A DNA stretch of 64,000 nt from Adiantum capillus-veneris (lineage: Eukaryota > Streptophyta > Polypodiopsida > Polypodiales > Pteridaceae): assembly GCA_014529385.2 (NCBI GenBank), contig CM043960.1, forward strand, positions 39,545,281 to 39,609,280, in the 5' to 3' direction. How positions within the stretch are numbered: position 1 is the first letter of the stretch; every line of letters begins with the position of its first letter. Below, in pieces: positions 1-11,349 of this stretch. Under the pieces are notes generated by a model. That model was not told the DNA's origin. It ran no database searches and saw nothing but the letters and a program-made list of their open reading frames with translations. The position numbers and the translations under genes are program-made.

Positions 1-470
1 TGTTATTGTGTAAACACAACTATACATAGGGAGATACGAAACCAAATCACCGGTATTGAGTACAAGGCTTTAAACAAGATCAACATTAAGAATAGGTTTC
101 TTATTCCCAGAGTCGATGATCTAGTAGAAAAATTGAAAGGGCCATACATTTTTAGTAAAATTGACTTGAAATCTGGGTACCATCAAATCAAAATATTTGA
201 AGAGGATGTTTATCATGGCGTTCGGTCTAACAAATGCATAGCTACTTTTACACGTATGATGAACATGATTTTTATTGACTATCAAGCTTTTTTCATTGTC
301 TTTTTTTATAATATTCTACTGTTAGCAAATTTGAACAAGAGCATAAAGAACATTTATCATAGGTATTTGACCTGCTTACACAAAACGACTTGTATTTACG
401 CCCTTTAAAAAGTTCATTTTTTCAATCCAAAATCAAATATTTGGGACACATTGTATTGAGAAAGGGAATT
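1..470 (+). pseudogene. gypsy reverse transcriptase fragment
   Basis: The reading around 60-290 gives the gypsy RT signature: an ALNKI-like segment, then VDDLVEKLKGPYIFSKIDLKSGYHQIKI (about residues 1-20 of the open stretch from 133, plus the codons before it) containing the motif A aspartate in KIDLKSGYHQ. Where the catalytic YxDD box of motif C should lie (about 295-320) the sequence reads FFYNILLLAN, so both catalytic aspartates are gone. The remaining C-terminal RT sequence is scattered over other frames up to about 470. The N-terminus is cut by the window edge. Confidence 0.8.
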
Positions 471-639
471 CATGTTGACCCAAAGAACATTGAAGCTATC
501 ATGGCCTAGACCAAAAAATTTGCATGAGTTAGATTCTTTCATTGGTCTTTGCAGCTATTACAAAGAGTTTGTTTGTAATTTTGCATATAAGTGTCATGAT
601 CCGATTCTCTTGTTGAAGAAAAACACTCCTTATGCATAG

Positions 640-1125
640 ACTGATATATAAGAAAGCTCATTCATTGCACTCAAGAATTCTTTAACAAATGCAATTGTTT
701 TGAAATTGTCCGATTTTGATAGACGATTCTTTGTTGTAGTCACTACCACTAGTGAATAAAGGTATTGGTGAAATTCTCATATAAGGTAACCATCCATTCG
801 TATTTGGGAGCTGTAAATTTAAACCTTTGGAATCAAAATTTAGTACACATGACAAAGAATTTATTGATGTACTACATGCTTTAAATATTTAAAAGCATTA
901 TCTAATAGGTGCTCATAAAGACTAATCAACAAAGTATCAAGTATTTATTATATCAACCCTTAATAGATGATAGGCACATTAAGTGGGTTGCCTTCATTCA
1001 AAGTTTTCAGCCCAACACTCAATACCAACTTGGTAAAGAAAATATTGTAGCTGATGCTTTGAGTCGGAGATGCTCTCTTAATAATCTATCAATAAGTATT
1101 GGTATCTCATATGACTTTATGCCCG
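640..1125 (+). pseudogene. gypsy RNase H fragment
   Basis: The open stretch from 909 reads TNQQSIKYLLYQPLID followed by HIKWVAFIQSF and then GKENIVADALSRR. This is the usual end of a gypsy RNase H domain: the D(H/N)xSLK-like strand, the RxxRW-like helix and the NxVADALSR tether leading to integrase. The N-terminal half (640-900) is recognisable only in broken frames. It sits directly between the RT and integrase remnants, as expected. Confidence 0.75.
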
Positions 1126-1261
1126 ATACTTATGCACAAGATGATGATTTCAAAACCACATGGTTGCATATGCTTGACAATTCTATGCACACATTTTTGA
1201 AATACACTATACAAGAACATCAAAAAGGTATTGTGTTCAAAACCTTTTTGCTCTTTACTCA

Positions 1262-2150
1262 TTGAAGAGTTGCACAAATCCACCGTATGCCAAACATAGA
1301 GGGTTTGCTACTATATTTCAAAACTTATGTCGTGATTTTTATTGGCCTGCTATAAAAAGTGATGTTCACAATATGTTTCATCTTGTTTGATTTGCCAAAA
1401 AAATAAAACCAATGGCAGTTAAGAAATTGGGCCTTTTACATCTTCTTCCCATTCCTGAAAAACCTTGGGAACATATTTCTATCTATTTTGTTATTGGTTT
1501 TCCACTTATTGTTCACAATCATGATATGATATGGACGGTCGTTGATCGTTTCCCTAAACAAGCATACTTCATTCCTTGCAAGAAAACTCTCATAGCACAT
1601 GAAACTGCACTTGTCTTTCTTAAAGCTATTTTTTTTGCATCATGGTTTGCCAAAGGTAATCATATCTGATTGAGATTCCAAATTTTGTAGTGCTTTTTGG
1701 ACTATAGTATCTTGGTATTACACTTGATTTTACTTTTGCATTCCATCCTAAGTCTAATGATCAAACAAAAGTAACTAATCATACCATCATTGATTTACTC
1801 AAAGCTTATGTTTCTTTTCAACCAAATAAACGAGATGATTATCCACATATTTTACAGGTTGCCTATAAGAATACCACTCATAGGTAAATATCCATTTGAG
1901 ATTGTATATGGTCATTCTCTTCCCAATCTTGCTTCACATATTTTTAATGTTGTGCTTGCTACTGATAGTTGTATTGTAAATTTTCATGACATTTATGCAA
2001 GTGTTCATTCTACTATCAAGCATTCATAGGAACATTACACTAAGCATGCTAATAAACATCGCAATAGACATGAGTTTAAGGAATGTGATTATGTTATACT
2101 TTGGTTGAAAAAAGAAGAATTAAAAGCGTTGACACCAATGTTTTTGTAAA
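1262..2150 (+). pseudogene. gypsy integrase fragment
   Basis: A zinc-finger remnant (CLICQKNKTN-like, about 1384-1410) precedes the core. The open stretch 1412-1669 reads LLPIPEKPWEHISIYFVIGFP and then VVDRFPKQAYFIPCKKT, matching the start of the gypsy rve core. The family normally has an aspartate in the ISMDFI segment; here the residue is tyrosine (ISIYFV), so the first catalytic Asp is missing. A second open stretch at 1790-2029 covers the end of the core (GKYPFEIVYGHSLP). A C-terminal tail can be followed to about 2150. Confidence 0.8.
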
Positions 2151-2340
2151 GCCCACTCCACGTTTTTAAGGTCCTTCTAGATTTCTATTGTTATTGATGA
2201 TGTTTCATTTTGTTTAGCTTCACCCTCACACTGACACATTCACAATGCCTTTCACATTAGTCTCTTACGACCCTTCCAAGGACCCCTACCTACACATCAC
2301 ATTTATGAGGATCTAGCTTCACTTGTAGATCAAGAAGAAC

Positions 2341-2830
2341 AACTCAATCATGCATAAGTTGTTGATCATGGGACCACCACCACATGCACGAGCATGGGTT
2401 ACAACCGCTCTCTTTTGACTTTTAAGGGCCACCCTAGAGAAGATCTCAAATGGTTGCTTGGAATTTTATTTGAATCTTTCCAAATATTCGCCACACTTTC
2501 CATCACTCACTGTCTAGTTGATTCTCTATTGAGCAAGTAAGGACGTTTGCTATCACTAGTAGGGATGTTACAATAGTGAGCACCCTCCTATTGTATGTGG
2601 TTAGCATTACAATTGGGCTAGCTACGTGTACTAGTTAATTACTGTGCTGACTTCATTTTTCACTAATAGTGAGTTGATGCTATGTAGATTGGAATTTTGG
2701 GAACTAAGGAGAAGGCACCAAAAATAAAACCAATAATACTTCTTAACCATTTATTTTTGCATAGTGTTATAGTTTTTTTTCCAATAAAAACCTATATGAT
2801 TCTATTGTACAAATTTAGTGAGAACTTACC
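2341..2830. other. Unassigned spacer between two gypsy remnants
   Basis: No convincing ORF, RNA or repeat. It may hold the worn 3' LTR of the upstream element, but no polypurine tract or TG...CA border could be recognised. Confidence 0.3.
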
Positions 2831-2954
2831 CTATGAAGGGTCATGCAATAAGTGATAGGTAGGTACCACCAATGAACTTGAGAGTAAAGAGGGGTCTCTA
2901 GTTTTTGGCACCAGTTTAGTTAATAAACAAATTAAATACCCAACTCCACAAGAG

Positions 2955-3690
2955 GTGCCGTGGAGTTTGGGGACTACCATTTTAGGCCATTCCCTTGCAA
3001 GATTCCTTCTCTCATCCCATGCAATTATATACATTGGCACAAAACCCGAGGCAAACATGTTCATTTACACAACTCTTGAGGAAAACATGATTGTCTGCAT
3101 ATCATTGTGCTTGAGTAACAACAAAGGCTTGTTCACAGTTCTAGAAAAATTTGCGAATGACAATAGATCAAATTGGGATCAAAAGTTGCACTCTGTTGTT
3201 TGGGCATATAGAGTTGCATACAATAATGTTATAGGGACTACACCTTACAACCTGGTGTTTGGACTTAATGCAATTTTACCCATAGAGCTTCTGATTCCAA
3301 CCTTGCACATAGCAAATAAACTTGAGTGGACCGGACATGAATGGTCTGACCGTCTGAACGACCTAGAGGAGTTGGATGAAATTAGGTTGAAGGTAGTAAC
3401 TACAGTATACGCCCAAAAACAACACATGAAAGAGTTTCATGACAAGCATGTAAATTCCAAGGGCTTTGTACCAATAGATTATGTGCTTTTCTACACTCTC
3501 AAGCCCAAAAAAAAAAAGGCGTGGAATGGGACCATTTGTGATTCATTCTATATCAACAAGTGGGGCCATTAAGCTTGCTACATTGGATGGATGGGAAAAT
3601 GCCAAATTGGATCAGTGATCGTCGGCTTTAAAAATATCACTTTTTTCTACTCACTCAAGAGATTGTAGAAAGGGCACATGTCGCTAGAAA
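2955..3690 (+). pseudogene. Integrase C-terminal half of a second gypsy-type element
   Basis: The reading from about 3115 gives NWDQKLHSVVWAYRVAYNN followed by TTPYNLVFGLNAILPIEL, the end of the rve core of plant Ty3/gypsy elements of the non-chromovirus type. Then comes a long helical C-terminal domain with LDEIRLKVVTTVYAQKQHMK. After a slip at about 3530, the next frame continues with GAIKLATLDG, the typical integrase tail. The N-terminal zinc finger and the first catalytic Asp are absent, so this is a truncated copy. It is clearly different in sequence from the integrase at 1262-2150, so two elements are juxtaposed. Confidence 0.75.
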
Positions 3691-3839
3691 CGAAAAACAG
3701 AAGCAAAATCTTGAGATTTAATAGGCACAACAAGAAGCCAAAGAGTGGGCAGCAAACAGAAAACATAGCAAAGGATAGTTTGAGACACATAAAACAGTGC
3801 AAATTCATTAGATTATAAGCATTGAGGAAGATGAAGAAA

Positions 3840-4105
3840 ATGTAGACCCATACATTTCCGCAAAACTAGGAGCCAACATGTATTCACGTGTTGGTCAACT
3901 CCGGAGCACATTTGAATACAATCAATAGGGATATTTACCAAAAAAATCCACAATTGGTCCTACAACTGCTGAAAAGAACATTTATAGGATTCAATGGGAC
4001 TATCAATATTGCCATTGAAGTCCAGAAATTGGCTATATTAATGAAAGTGCCAGATGGGGTACCCCCCAGTCCCAAATCGAATCCTAAGTGTGTAAAAGAC
4101 CCTTA
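3840..4105 (+). pseudogene. Retropepsin-like segment with altered active site
   Basis: The open stretch from about 3885 reads VLVNSGAHLNTINRDIY and then FIGFNGTINIAIEVQKLAI, the layout of an aspartic retropepsin: an active-site loop, then the strand with the F-x-G turn and the flap. Active retropepsins have DSGA or DTGA; here it is NSGA, so the catalytic Asp is replaced. It lies downstream of an integrase, whereas gypsy protease normally precedes RT. This suggests a rearrangement or a junction between elements. The assignment rests on this one motif and general spacing. Confidence 0.45.
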
Positions 4106-5158
4106 AAAAAATCGTTCACAAGCTAGTGCAATCATAGAAAAATTTTGTGCCCAAATATGGATCACGATCCATCACCGATCCCAAGCTTGAGAATAAAGTT
4201 AAAGTAAATTGTGAACTTGAAATAGTGCAAAAGAGAGCAAAAAATGCTCAATAAATGATCAAAACTTGCCATGGAACTTAGGGAAATCAAACAGACTCCA
4301 AATGGGCCAGAAATCAACAACTACCTTGGACTTGGGCATTACTCCAACCCCAAACCATCAAAAGTGAAAATTGCCAACCAGATTGATCGCAATCAAGGAT
4401 CTAAATTGCCAACTAAAACCAAAAATGGCAAAGTCAAACCATATCAGGCCATAACTTGGGAAACTAGAAAAACTAGAGACAAACTTGTCTAAATTTGAAA
4501 ATAACTTCATCAGTGTGTTAGGATAAGTGATAGGAGCAAGTTCCTTAAGTTTTACCCCAAAAGGTTGTCCAACATGGATCATGATCCATGACCCCCCCCC
4601 CCCCCAAGTTTCCCAAGCAAAAACCATACCACTTGGTCCCAAATACCAAGGATAACATAACCCTAGAGTTTCAAGTTGTTTGAATTTTAAAATTCTTGCC
4701 AAAATGCCAAAAATCTATAGACTGAGAAAAATTCCAAAATGTGGCATGAAATTTCAACCAATGATCCAAATTCAAAAAGAAGTTAACCATAGCATCCCCA
4801 AACCATGCTTAATCACATGGTACCACCAGAAGTTGCAAATGTTTCCGAATATGGATCGCGATCCATGACCCCCTGAACCAGATTTGACCTGCATCCACTT
4901 GACCTAGTGCCTGTAGCTATCATAGATGCACTGGGTGAAGTTTGGACAAATTTGGACTTGTTTTGATCAAGTTATGCTCATTTTTCATTTTATGGTCAAA
5001 GTTTGCGTTTTTCAAAAGTTTTGACAACATTGGGCAATTTTTGGATCTAATCACTTGAATTTCTTATCAACATAATGCCTTGCAAATGGCCAAGGAAGCA
5101 GTGGGAAGCCCCACCCTACCAAGTGTCAAATGAGAGAGATCACATATAAGAAGAGGAG
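4106..5158. other. Non-coding stretch with three near-identical palindromes and a C run
   Basis: No believable protein. It holds the three 16-base palindromes listed separately, a run of about 14 C at 4592-4605, and AT-rich text with many TGGxCCAAAxTTG-like words. It probably belongs to the internal or leader region of the element that ends at 9786. Confidence 0.35.
4157..4866. repeat. Three dispersed 16-bp perfect palindromes
   Basis: ATGGATCACGATCCAT at 4157-4172 (one central mismatch), ATGGATCATGATCCAT at 4574-4589 and ATGGATCGCGATCCAT at 4851-4866. The outer seven bases are identical in all three and only the central two vary. Each is followed by a C-rich word (cacc, acccccc, accccc). 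A related half-site occurs in the LTR at about 9439-9450 and in its second copy at about 63862-63873. Confidence 0.7.
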
Positions 5159-8100
5159 TTGGCAAAGATACCAGTGAATATATTTATTGGAAAATTTGAA
5201 GCCACGGATGGAACAAAGGTGAAGACCACAATATTCCCAAGAAAACTTTGGACATTACATCAGCAGCAAGAGGTAATAGAGGGATCCACGCTTGATCTAG
5301 GTGTCTACATATGGACACGTTCTTCCATCTACAGCCATGGGGAATGGACTTTCAAAGAGCACGTGAGCTGATGTCATCCATACAGTACAACAGAGAAGCT
5401 ACATTGATAGATAAAGACGGTGAAGCTGTGAAAGTTTGGATCACCGTAGATATGATCAATCAGGCATTACATATGTCACCAAGAAACCACAACTTTCTTC
5501 CCAAGACCAAAGCTGTAGATATCGACAAGCATTCGTCAAGCAACAAGGACACATGTTCACCTAGAAGAATTTGGTGTACTCGGAGTCTAAGTTGTCATTG
5601 TGTGTCATATCATAGCACCTCAAAGTCCAAAAGCTATCGAGGTACATTGAGCCAAACTTGCACATTGCAGTTGTGATGGGCATTGGAATTTTTTAGCAAA
5701 GGATGATTCGTTGTGATCTGGGCACATACATACAGGAAAATTTGGTTGAAGCCAATCTCAAGAGCAGCGACAAAAACAAGACATATATGAAAGGTGGGCT
5801 TGTGCTAACCAAAATTGCTTATCAAGCACTGGGAACGATAGATCAGCTTCTACCACCATTTGAGTCAAAGATTGATCGCCTACACAAGTCCAAGCATGCA
5901 GTCTGGCAAGTGGCAGGACCCTCTACAACTCAAGCTCCAAGGAAGACAACACGATAGAGTTATCAAAGAAATAAGTTCGATAGTGAGGAGGCAAAATCAG
6001 ACCCAAAGAAATCAAACCCAAAACACATTCAAAATACCAAACATTTGAGGCGGACAAAGGTGACGAAGATAAAGAAGAGTATACTCTTCGTCGGGCGCGT
6101 TAAAAGGAAATCTGTAAAGTAGAGAGATCAAATACCCATCTCTTAGACACAAATATCTATGGAAGACACTCGAACATAGAGAGAGGAACTACGCAAGAAA
6201 ATAGCAGAAGAGAAGAAGACAATGGGAGCAGATGCCAATGATAAAGAGATAAGGATCATCATAAAACACTAGAACAACAAAAGGCAAAGCAGCTTGAAAA
6301 AATCAAGTAGTACAAAAGAAGAACTATCACTGCTAATGTGGAGCTTTTCGGCACTATGTTGCAATGCATTCAAAAAGAGCTCAAGAGGAAAGCTACACAA
6401 CGAGCACATCAAGATTCGAAGAGGCAAAAAGTCAATGATCTCAAATTGTCGAACGACTCCTCATAGTCTGAGAGAGAGGATAAGGACCAAGGTAAATAGG
6501 AACACCCCAGGGAGAAGAGTGGTGTGAAACCTATGGAAATACACATTGATAATATACCACCCCTCTCAAACCAACCAACCACTCCTCCTCATGCTCAAGG
6601 ATCTACTCATTAAGCAAAAAAGTAAGAGACAAAATCTGAGCAAATGCCAAAGTGTCACCAACAGTCAAAGCTAAGGGGAAGATGAAAGAACAAGAAAAGA
6701 AGGAGCCGACCCCACTAGCAATACAAGAGCAAGAGCAAAAGAAGATTGGGAGGAGCCAAAAATTAAAGATCAAGGAGCGAGCACCTCTAATGAACCGAAT
6801 ACAACGGACAAAAAACCAAGTTTTCCTTGCTCACAGGAAATCATAGAGGACAGAAAGAAGCTTGTCCACTCTTTCGACATTGATGAGCATCTAGAGCATA
6901 TCAAACTCCAATTCCAATGTCAAAGAGTTCTCAATCACATCAAAGAATTGGACTTAGAAGAGACCAAAGCTGAAGTGGCAAAAGTAAAAGAAGTAAATCA
7001 AGGGCTACAATTCAAAAATAAAGAATTTCAAAGCATGCAATTAGAGCCACAGGCTGAACTACAAAGAGAAAAAGCAAATGTTGCCTACTATTACAAAGAA
7101 GCTCAAGATTTCAACAAGGAAAATACTCACCTACAAGTCAAACAACAGAGGCTGGAAGAAGATCTTGAGAAAGAATGCATGAAGAATGTAAATCTGGGGA
7201 GTCATACAGTGTGGTCAAGAGCACACTGACTCAACTTTTGGCGATGTTGGACACACCAACCCCCACTTCTACTTCATCAACTCCAACATCATTCATGTAA
7301 GAGCTGAATACTTTCAAGGAATCTCTGGCCTAAGAACACTATGATCGTCAGATTCTGACTACAGAACATCAAGCAATTCACAGCCAGAAGGACGACGAGA
7401 TCAAGCAGCAATTGGCCAGGACATAAGAAGAGTTGGTATCCCAGAGCATGGCACACGCCATTGAGCTACACAAAGAAGATGTGGCCATTGGTGCCATAAG
7501 GGCTCAAATAGTGATACTGGAAATTCCACCACCTGCATCTGGCAAAGAGCACGTGACCATGGACCTTCCCCCTGTAGATCTACCGAGAACTTCTATAGAG
7601 GGCGGGTTACATGAGTTTGAAGACACAGATGACAAAACAGATGCAAGGGATGAAATACAAAGGTGGATTTCTGAAGTGCGCGACCCATCACACATGGAAT
7701 ATATGCAGTATGAACTCAAAGTTCTAGAATCGGTGGCACTTTTGATGATAACACATGATGAGGTAGTCAAAAACCATGGGCACAAAATGATCTCTCTTCC
7801 ATTGATGAAGCAAGAAGCCCTTCTATGGAAAAGAAAGATGTTGCCAACCTTAGAGCCAAATCACCAAGGGGATTACAGGGGTGTCCCTATAACAGCAGAA
7901 CAAGCACTAGCAATTCTTAAAATATAACCCCTATGGTTGGAAAGGTGGTTCAAAAAGTGCCCAAATGATGAAACATATTACAAAAACGCACCACAATATC
8001 TCAGGATCGATCCAGCCTTCTATTCTTACAATAGAAGGTGATCATGTGATAGTTTCTACAGATGGCAGAGTAAAAGACCAACGGTGCTTAATTATCCAGT

Positions 8101-8756
8101 ACTCACTAAGCCACCAAATAATTTCCAGCCCTCAGAAAGGTATGTGGTGAACAACCTACAAGGGGTCATCACTCAAATGAAGGATGTTCCAAATCTAACA
8201 TGCCAAATGTTGCTCGGGGAGGTTCACCTCTTAGACATGTAAGTTACCATGTGAGTTCAAATGAATGGTGATTTTAGAGAAAAACCCGTACGTTTTTTTA
8301 GGAAAAGGGGTTATTTTATTACCTTAATAATGTAAGCAAAGGGGTTTTTACAATACCCTTTGAACGCACATTATATGAATAGTTTGTTATTTGTGCACCC
8401 CCCAAGAAATGCCGGTGAAGATTGCAAAGATGATAATCACCTGCATCACTGCATTTGAAAACATTAAGGCCGCGGAACATCCTTGGCAAGTGTTCCTAGA
8501 GGGAACTAGAGGGTTATCTTAGAACCTAGAGACAAAGATTCAAAGCCGAAACATAATCATGGGGATGTATGCCCGAATCATGTTTTTGCCCTCTCACTAC
8601 ATGCACACATTTGAGGAGGCATTCATGACAAGGTTTTTTGAAATAGAATCTTCCATTTTCAACCCCCTAACCAACAATCTATCGGAGATCCAAGCAAGGG
8701 TGAAAAAGTTCAATCTACTCACCCAAACGCTGGAGAAGCACATACTGAATCATTAA
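5159..8756 (+). pseudogene. Broken large structural (gag-like or extra) ORF of an LTR element, with coiled coil
   Basis: Open stretches at 5159-5371, 5311-5676, 5703-5957, 6294-6527, 6652-6846, 6948-7229, 7433-7927, 7965-8150 and 8559-8756 lie on one strand but in changing frames, so they look like one protein broken by indels. The first part reads VKVWITVDMINQALHMSP, resembling the N-terminal domain of plant transposon structural proteins. The stretch 6948-7200 is a clear coiled coil rich in E, K and Q. Basic, K-rich text precedes it at 6652-6846. It ends just before the polypurine tract and 3' LTR, so it is the last ORF of that element. I do not recognise a precise family. It could be an extra ORF after pol, or the gag of a non-autonomous derivative. 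Confidence 0.5.
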
Positions 8757-8865
8757 AGACCCCCACAAGCAAATAATCATGTAACTACCAAAGCAGCGGC
8801 AAAGACCAAATGCAGGCAATTTAGATGAAGATCAAGCCAGTTTGCACAAGGATGTGCAAAGATTA

Positions 8866-8877
8866 GGAAGGGGAGAA
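8866..8877 (+). other. Polypurine tract before the 3' LTR
   Basis: GGAAGGGGAGAA lies immediately before the TG that opens the LTR, the standard position of the plus-strand primer. Confidence 0.75.
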
Positions 8878-9786
8878 TGTTGGCAGTCAATCCAGATGGG
8901 CGTCCTTAGAGTCGACCCCTTCATTTTTTAGTCCCAAATTTTTCTATCCATATTTTTCCAAAAAGGCTTTGTAGTTATGGAGAGTCTCAAAATTTATTCA
9001 ACTGATCTTGAGTCTGTCTGTGCTACATCTGAGTTGTATAATTTATAAATGAGTCTGAGCCTTGTAAAGTCAGCCACCACTGGCCAAGAGAACCCTAGGT
9101 ATAAAACTCATTTTGCAAAGCGGAAGAGAACACACTTATCATTATCAAAGTTTTGAGTTCGGTTACTCTCATTCACTTTGTAATCATCATATCTTGAGCT
9201 CTGGTAATCACATTTTGATTTTGAAACTTCAATGTGTTCCTTGTCTATTGCTCTTTCATTCAAGTATATTCATTGTCGATTTGTTGTGGTTTATGACTAT
9301 GCGTTAGTAGCCTAAATCTATTGTTTTAAGTGTATTAATGGCTATTTTTTTGTATTTCGACCGACCATAGGAGAGTGTTCATAGACCCTAGGGTGACCTT
9401 TTTGGTATGTTTTGTTGTAGTTTCCAAGACCTTGATCATGATGGATCATGATTTTGGTGCCTCGTTGGATTGCAACCGAACTTGGTAGGTTAGTGCCCCT
9501 AAGTGTCGTGGAACTCCTCCCAGAGTTTTGTAGCATTTGGACTTCATTCGAGTGCTAAAATGGGTTGATGATTGAGTGCGATAACATAAGACATAAGCAA
9601 GTTTCCTGATCCAAGAGTGATAGATTTGCTAGTGTTAGAGATATCATCATTCCTTAGGTTCAGTTCTTGAGGTTGACACCCTCAAAGAGTCTTCATGCCC
9701 CATCCGAGTTGCTTCCCTGAGTATTGACATTATGTTAGTGCCAGAAAGCTATGCTATAGACGTCCGTTCACAACGACCCGCTAACA
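8878..9786 (+). repeat. 3' LTR of a gypsy-type element, 909 bp
   Basis: It starts TGTTGGC directly after the polypurine tract and ends GCTAACA, which is nearly the reverse complement of the start. A TATA-like GGTATAAAA lies at about 9097-9105. A diverged copy of the same sequence starts at 63301. The two share the start, the CCCTAGGTATAAA block, the ACCATAGGAGAG block, the ATCATGATTTTGGT-type block and the TAGTGCCCCTA block. The end coordinate rests on the terminal inverted repeat, because the second copy is cut off by the window before its end. Confidence 0.75.
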
Positions 9787-9823
9787 ATGCCGCATTTTAT
9801 TACAATGTCGATACTGGAATTTC

Positions 9824-10566
9824 TTATCCTTTCGACTTCCTTTTCTTTTTAAATTCAAGGGGTTCATTCAAAAAGCTACTATTTGTGTCAGCACTGTAGG
9901 TTTGAGCTTTGTAGTTAATTGGTAATCTAAAAATGTGGAAAATTCCAGTAGTAATTAACTGTATGTTTTGACCATTGATGACTACTCTAGTTGTGTCATC
10001 ATCAAATATTTTGACCACTTATTCTATGGCAGTCAAGTGAATTGGAATTATTTTGGATTCTAAAGTGAAAGCCATACCCAGTTCTCGAGTAATTGCCTCT
10101 CTCTATCCTAGAAGACATATTCTCCTATGGCCTGGTACAAAACTGACATTTGTGTTTGTTCTTCTACTTAATCCCGCTTAAGCTCCTCTATGACATAATG
10201 ATGTTCTTCTAATACTGCTTGCATTGCATTTGAAGAAACAATACCACGCTTTCCCATTTTTGAGCTCTGGGAAAGGGGCTATGTTGAAAAGGACAACTCA
10301 CTTGATGAAGCTGGCAATGGAAACCAAGCATGCACAAAGGGGTTTACGCATGCAGTTGTTGAAGGCGAAGGTGATGTAGCAGAAAGCTCCATGGTAGCAT
10401 GCTCTATGGGCACATGAGATGAAAGAATGGTTACAGGGTCGTGCGCTCTCCTCATAATTTGAGATCTACTCTTTGTGTGCCTCGAGAAGACAACAATTGT
10501 TATTGATGTGGAAATCATGCATTGGCTCCTCCTTATAATGACTATTGGGATACCCAAAAAGAACAT
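9824..10566 (-). pseudogene. Antisense gag-like fragments
   Basis: On the minus strand, text starting near 10260 reads MGKRGIVSSNAMQAVLEEHH. After some stops it continues with VVKIFDDDTTRVVINGQNI and then IFHIFRLPINYKAQTY (10018 to 9824). The pattern (charged strand, then I-x-x-I-F-x-L-P) resembles the domain at 5400-5490 on the other strand, so this is probably a related structural protein of an LTR element in opposite orientation. A 95-codon open stretch (10566-10279) in another frame may be its upstream part or noise. Stops and frame changes make it non-functional. Confidence 0.35.
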
Positions 10567-10970
10567 GATTTAATGCCTTGCTAGTGATCGTTGTTTAGAT
10601 TTCATCTAGTTATTTGGTATCTAAGACGAGACTCTAGCAACCTTTCTACCATTCTCTGGTTGAATGTCCTTGTTACTATGAGACTCTGAGCCCTTCAACT
10701 ATGACCAAAAATAAATTGAGTGAAGGATTCTTAAAGTTAGATGTTTCAGTGACCTCATGTGCTAGAGTGAGAGACTCTGTTGGAGTGGAATAGTACAACT
10801 TCATTTTGGATCCATTATAGACCCCAAGTAACATCACTCTAGACAAATCCTTTAGTATGACTATTCCATTAGAGAAAAATCAGTCCACCTCATAGGGTTG
10901 TGACCATGCTATCTCCAGATTGGGTTTCTTCGGGCCGAACTCTGATTGATATGAACTGAGTAGAGGATTA
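10567..10970. other. Unassigned spacer
   Basis: No clear ORF or repeat. It may be the leader of the antisense fragment next to it. Confidence 0.25.
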
Positions 10971-11092
10971 GAGAGAGCTTTTTGAGGGAGCCTTTTTCCT
11001 TATTTTTACTTGCAGTAGCAAAAATAAAAAAAAACTCCCTCAAAAGCTCTCTTAGAAAGGTCTAAGGGGAGAGAGCTTTTCAAGGGAGCTTC
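10971..11092. repeat. Fold-back (inverted) repeat with an extra arm copy
   Basis: The arm GAGAGCTTTTTGAGGGAG at 10973-10990 pairs with CTCCCTCAAAAGCTCTC at 11035-11051. The pairing extends inward through T-rich and A-rich flanks around TTGCAGTAGCAAA. A third, direct copy of the arm (GAGAGCTTTTCAAGGGAG) follows at 11071-11088. The stretch borders a long CT microsatellite. Confidence 0.65.
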
Positions 11093-11095
11093 CTC

Positions 11096-11098
<3 letters not shown>

Positions 11099-11149
<51 letters not shown>

Positions 11150-11168
11150 CATATATCTACATGTATGC

Positions 11169-11199
<31 letters not shown>

Positions 11200-11268
11200 T
11201 TATTTATAATTATATATATCTATAAAATATAGATATATATATAATTATAGATAGATATATATAAAAGT

Positions 11269-11318
<50 letters not shown>

Positions 11319-11330
11319 AATATTTGCATA
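11099..11330. repeat. Compound microsatellite (CT)n-(AT)n
   Basis: A CT run covers 11099-11142, an AT run 11169-11194 and a TA run 11273-11311, joined by imperfect AT-rich text. It abuts the left end of the Penelope-like element. Confidence 0.95.
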
Positions 11331-11349
11331 CTACTGCGTAGTATAAAGG

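Larger units (their letters stand above)
1..2340 (+). mobile_element. Decayed Ty3/gypsy retrotransposon, pol region, cut by the left window edge
   Basis: Reverse transcriptase, RNase H and integrase segments follow each other in gypsy order on the + strand, in several frames with many stops. The 5' part (gag, protease, 5' LTR) lies outside the window. No 3' LTR could be placed: pol similarity fades near 2150-2340 and the next 500 bases show no clear LTR border. The element is dead, judging by the damaged RT active site and integrase. Confidence 0.8.

Noticed and set aside
2831-3064. Antisense ORF over the second integrase
   Set aside because: Shadow of the + strand integrase region, which has clear family motifs.
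6074-6089. Perfect 16-bp palindrome GAAGAGTATACTCTTC
   Set aside because: Real, but single and inside broken coding text; no sign of function.
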